Shown here piece after piece: positions 62,126 to 64,000 of a DNA stretch of 64,000 nucleotides. The DNA comes from Vitis vinifera (Eukaryota > Streptophyta > Magnoliopsida > Vitales > Vitaceae): assembly GCF_030704535.1 (NCBI RefSeq), contig NC_081812.1:17121501-17185500 (forward strand), written 5' to 3'. Positions within the stretch are counted from its first letter, which is position 1, and every line of letters starts with the position of its first letter. Both the position numbers and the translations under genes were made by a program. Under the pieces are notes generated by a model. The model saw nothing but the letters and a program-made list of their open reading frames with translations. It was not told the DNA's origin and searched no databases.

Positions 62126-62495
62126 GAGTTTTGGCCCAAAATAGTACATTTAAAAAAAAAAATTCAAAAGTTAAACTTGTTTCCTACATAATCTAGTGGA
62201 TTTGTGCCATATAAATTATTATGTCATAAAATCATAGTTAGTGACTACAGTTTTATTTGTCTAAAATAGTTAAAAACTTAGTCATCGACATCGACTACGA
62301 CTTTAAATTTAAAGTTAAAACCGTAATAGGTAATTATAATTTTTAATTATTTTAGAAAAATAAAACTGTAATCACCAATTATGGTTTTGTGATATGATAG
62401 CTTATGTGACTCAGACACATTAGATTGGATATTATTTTATAAATAAGTTTAATTTTTGAATTTTTTTTTAAATGTACTATTTTGGGTCAAAGCTC
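62126..62495. mobile_element. 370-bp Mutator-like MITE, nearly full palindrome
   Basis: The left end GAGTTTTGGCCCAAAATAGT pairs with the complement of the right end, GAGCTTTGACCCAAAATAGT. The inverted similarity continues almost to the centre, with cagttttatttgtctaaaat on the left and its inverted partner on the right. The flanking 9-mers are ctcgtaacc (62117-62125) and ctcataatc (62496-62504), 7 of 9 identical with both differences transitions. This fits an old 9-bp target duplication. No coding capacity. Confidence 0.75.
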
Positions 62496-64000
62496 CTCAT
62501 AATCAGCTCTCTCTGTGTTGTTGGGTCGGTTATAAAGTTTCCAACATTGACTTGCATAGAAGAAGAAGAATCCAAAGATGGTTTCAAAACAAGATCAAAA
62601 TCAAATCCCAACCGATCTCTCTCTTACTCTGAGAGAAGTCAAAAAAACTTCCCACCACACGGATTTTAGTTTTTTTTTTATAAATTTTTTTTTTTAATCT
62701 TTGATTGGTTTTCAACTTGAATTACTTTTGTGAAAGGGTAAAGTAAAGGAAAAGAAGGGTTCCCTAATATTCACGCCAAGACCCCACTCCTATATTCAAA
62801 CAGATTCTATAAAAAATGGGGGCCATGTCTGGAATTGTGATTGAATAGAGTAGAGAAATAGAATCAAGATGACCAACAAAAGGGGAAGGGTAGGGCATGA
62901 GAGCACCTTAAAAGCAACGCTGATTAGAAGAGTATCAACCGATTACCTCATTGTTCCCTCCCCCTCTTCCTCCTTTCTTTTACCTCTATCTTGTCAGTCA
63001 TTCCCTCTTCCTAACGGCTCCACCACGCTTTTCTTTTTGACCATTTCCATTTTTCTTCATTTCTTTAGTCTTCTCCTACACCTAACCCCTCCTACTCTTC
63101 ATGCATTTCCCACTCCATCACATTACTTGTCGTCCCACATCCATTGTCCACTCATGGGACATCCTAGTCCTAGACTGGTTTCAGCATGTACGTTAAAGGT
63201 GGAGGCTGGAAATTCAATCATTTTTCTGACCATGTTGGAAAAACAACACCTACAATATTCAATATTCCAAAAGTTCATAAAAGAAAAGAAGAAACAGAGA
63301 ATTACAATAACATAACATATGGCTTGTGCTATTTTTTCTGTAATTTTTCCAATTAAACATAAATATTTTTATTTATTTATATTAAAAATAAACAATTATA
63401 ACACAGATTTTGAAAGCCCGGTGCACACAAATTAACCACCCCCAAATGCTGGAACCCTCCTGGTCGCTACACAGCTAAGCCAAGGCAACATCCATGTTCA
63501 TATCATGTCGCACAATTGAGAACAAGAACACCCCCGAATGCATGCATACATGAATAAACCTTGCTGATATCATAAATGAGTAGTCAAGAGACTCAGGACT
63601 GAAGAATGCATGCATGAACGAAAAAAGAAGTTGGCATGTTGGTCAGCAGTGAATAACCTAAATTTGTTTGATGAAGTCTAAAATGGAAGGACATATGGGC
63701 TCCATGACAAGTAGCATACATGCACATAGGGCATGAGCATGGCTCATACACGTATGTGAATTATGGTGGCATGCATAAGTAGCCAGGGGAAGAAATAACA
63801 CAAACCCATCTTTATCTTTCTAACAGTAACAGTAACAGTATGATTCTCCTTTCCCTTTTTCTCTTTTACTCATCATCATCAGGAACTCCTCAATAAATAC
63901 TTCCAGCCTCATCCACTGCCCCCTCTTCTACGTTCACTAAACACACCCCCCCTTCTTCCAACCCTCTTTCTCCTCATTGGACCTCTCTTAAATTGTAAGT
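62496..64000. other. Intergenic DNA to window end, possible promoter at the edge
   Basis: A 148-codon plus frame (62869-63315) lacks recognisable features. The last 120 bp are C/T-rich after caataaatac (about 63891) and end with aattgtaagt, a donor-like site. The leader of a plus-strand gene beyond the window is possible. Confidence 0.35.

Noticed and set aside
62869-63315. 148-codon plus-strand frame
   Set aside because: Ser/Pro/Phe/His-rich translation of C/T-rich DNA, without a domain, splice continuation or upstream promoter signals.
1-64000. CRISPR arrays, operons, ribosome binding sites, phage or integron features
   Set aside because: The sequence is plant nuclear DNA; none of these structures is present.

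Overview
The window is plant nuclear DNA. The evidence is GT-AG introns, chloroplast-targeted proteins, a laccase with a miR397 site, an R-R-type MYB, AT-rich intergenic DNA and many plant-type transposon relics. Protein and repeat character best fit a woody eudicot, and grapevine (Vitis) is my best guess. That assignment is from memory of related proteins, not from a search.

Layout. 0-12.2 kb is repeat-rich: an internally deleted Copia element (23-2143), AT-rich fold-back repeats (about 3.3-5.65 kb), a small MITE (6.95-7.2 kb) and a decayed Ty3/Gypsy element (about 9.24-12.25 kb). The 3' LTR of the Gypsy element abuts a frameshifted PPR pseudogene (12.25-14.44 kb) whose last 298 bp are tandemly duplicated. 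15.96-16.83 kb (minus) holds a two-exon gene for a small chloroplast membrane protein. 17.6-20.0 and 23.4-25.5 kb (both minus) hold a tandem pair of NPF8/PTR-type dipeptide transporters with identical intron phases. 25.5-31.3 kb is intergenic and includes a 1.14-kb Mutator-like element with about 210-bp TIRs. 31.37-34.26 kb (plus) holds a six-exon secretory laccase. 36.36-37.86 kb (plus) holds a DIVARICATA-like MYB. 37.9-49.3 kb has no supportable gene. 49.5-51.0 kb (plus) holds an intronless BAHD acyltransferase. 52.2-59.8 kb (minus) holds an eleven-exon SQD2 sulfoquinovosyltransferase with repeats in its introns. 60-64 kb is intergenic with two further MITEs.

The genes are independent transcription units, not a pathway cluster. 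The clearest regulatory signals are the miR397 complementary site and secondary-wall MYB elements at the laccase (lignin), and two short uORFs before the MYB. Exon structures were assembled by hand from reading frames and splice consensus. In every multi-exon gene reported here the spliced frame closes without a shift. I found no evidence of a previously undescribed biological system. The most informative unusual features are the transposon structures and the decayed PPR locus.
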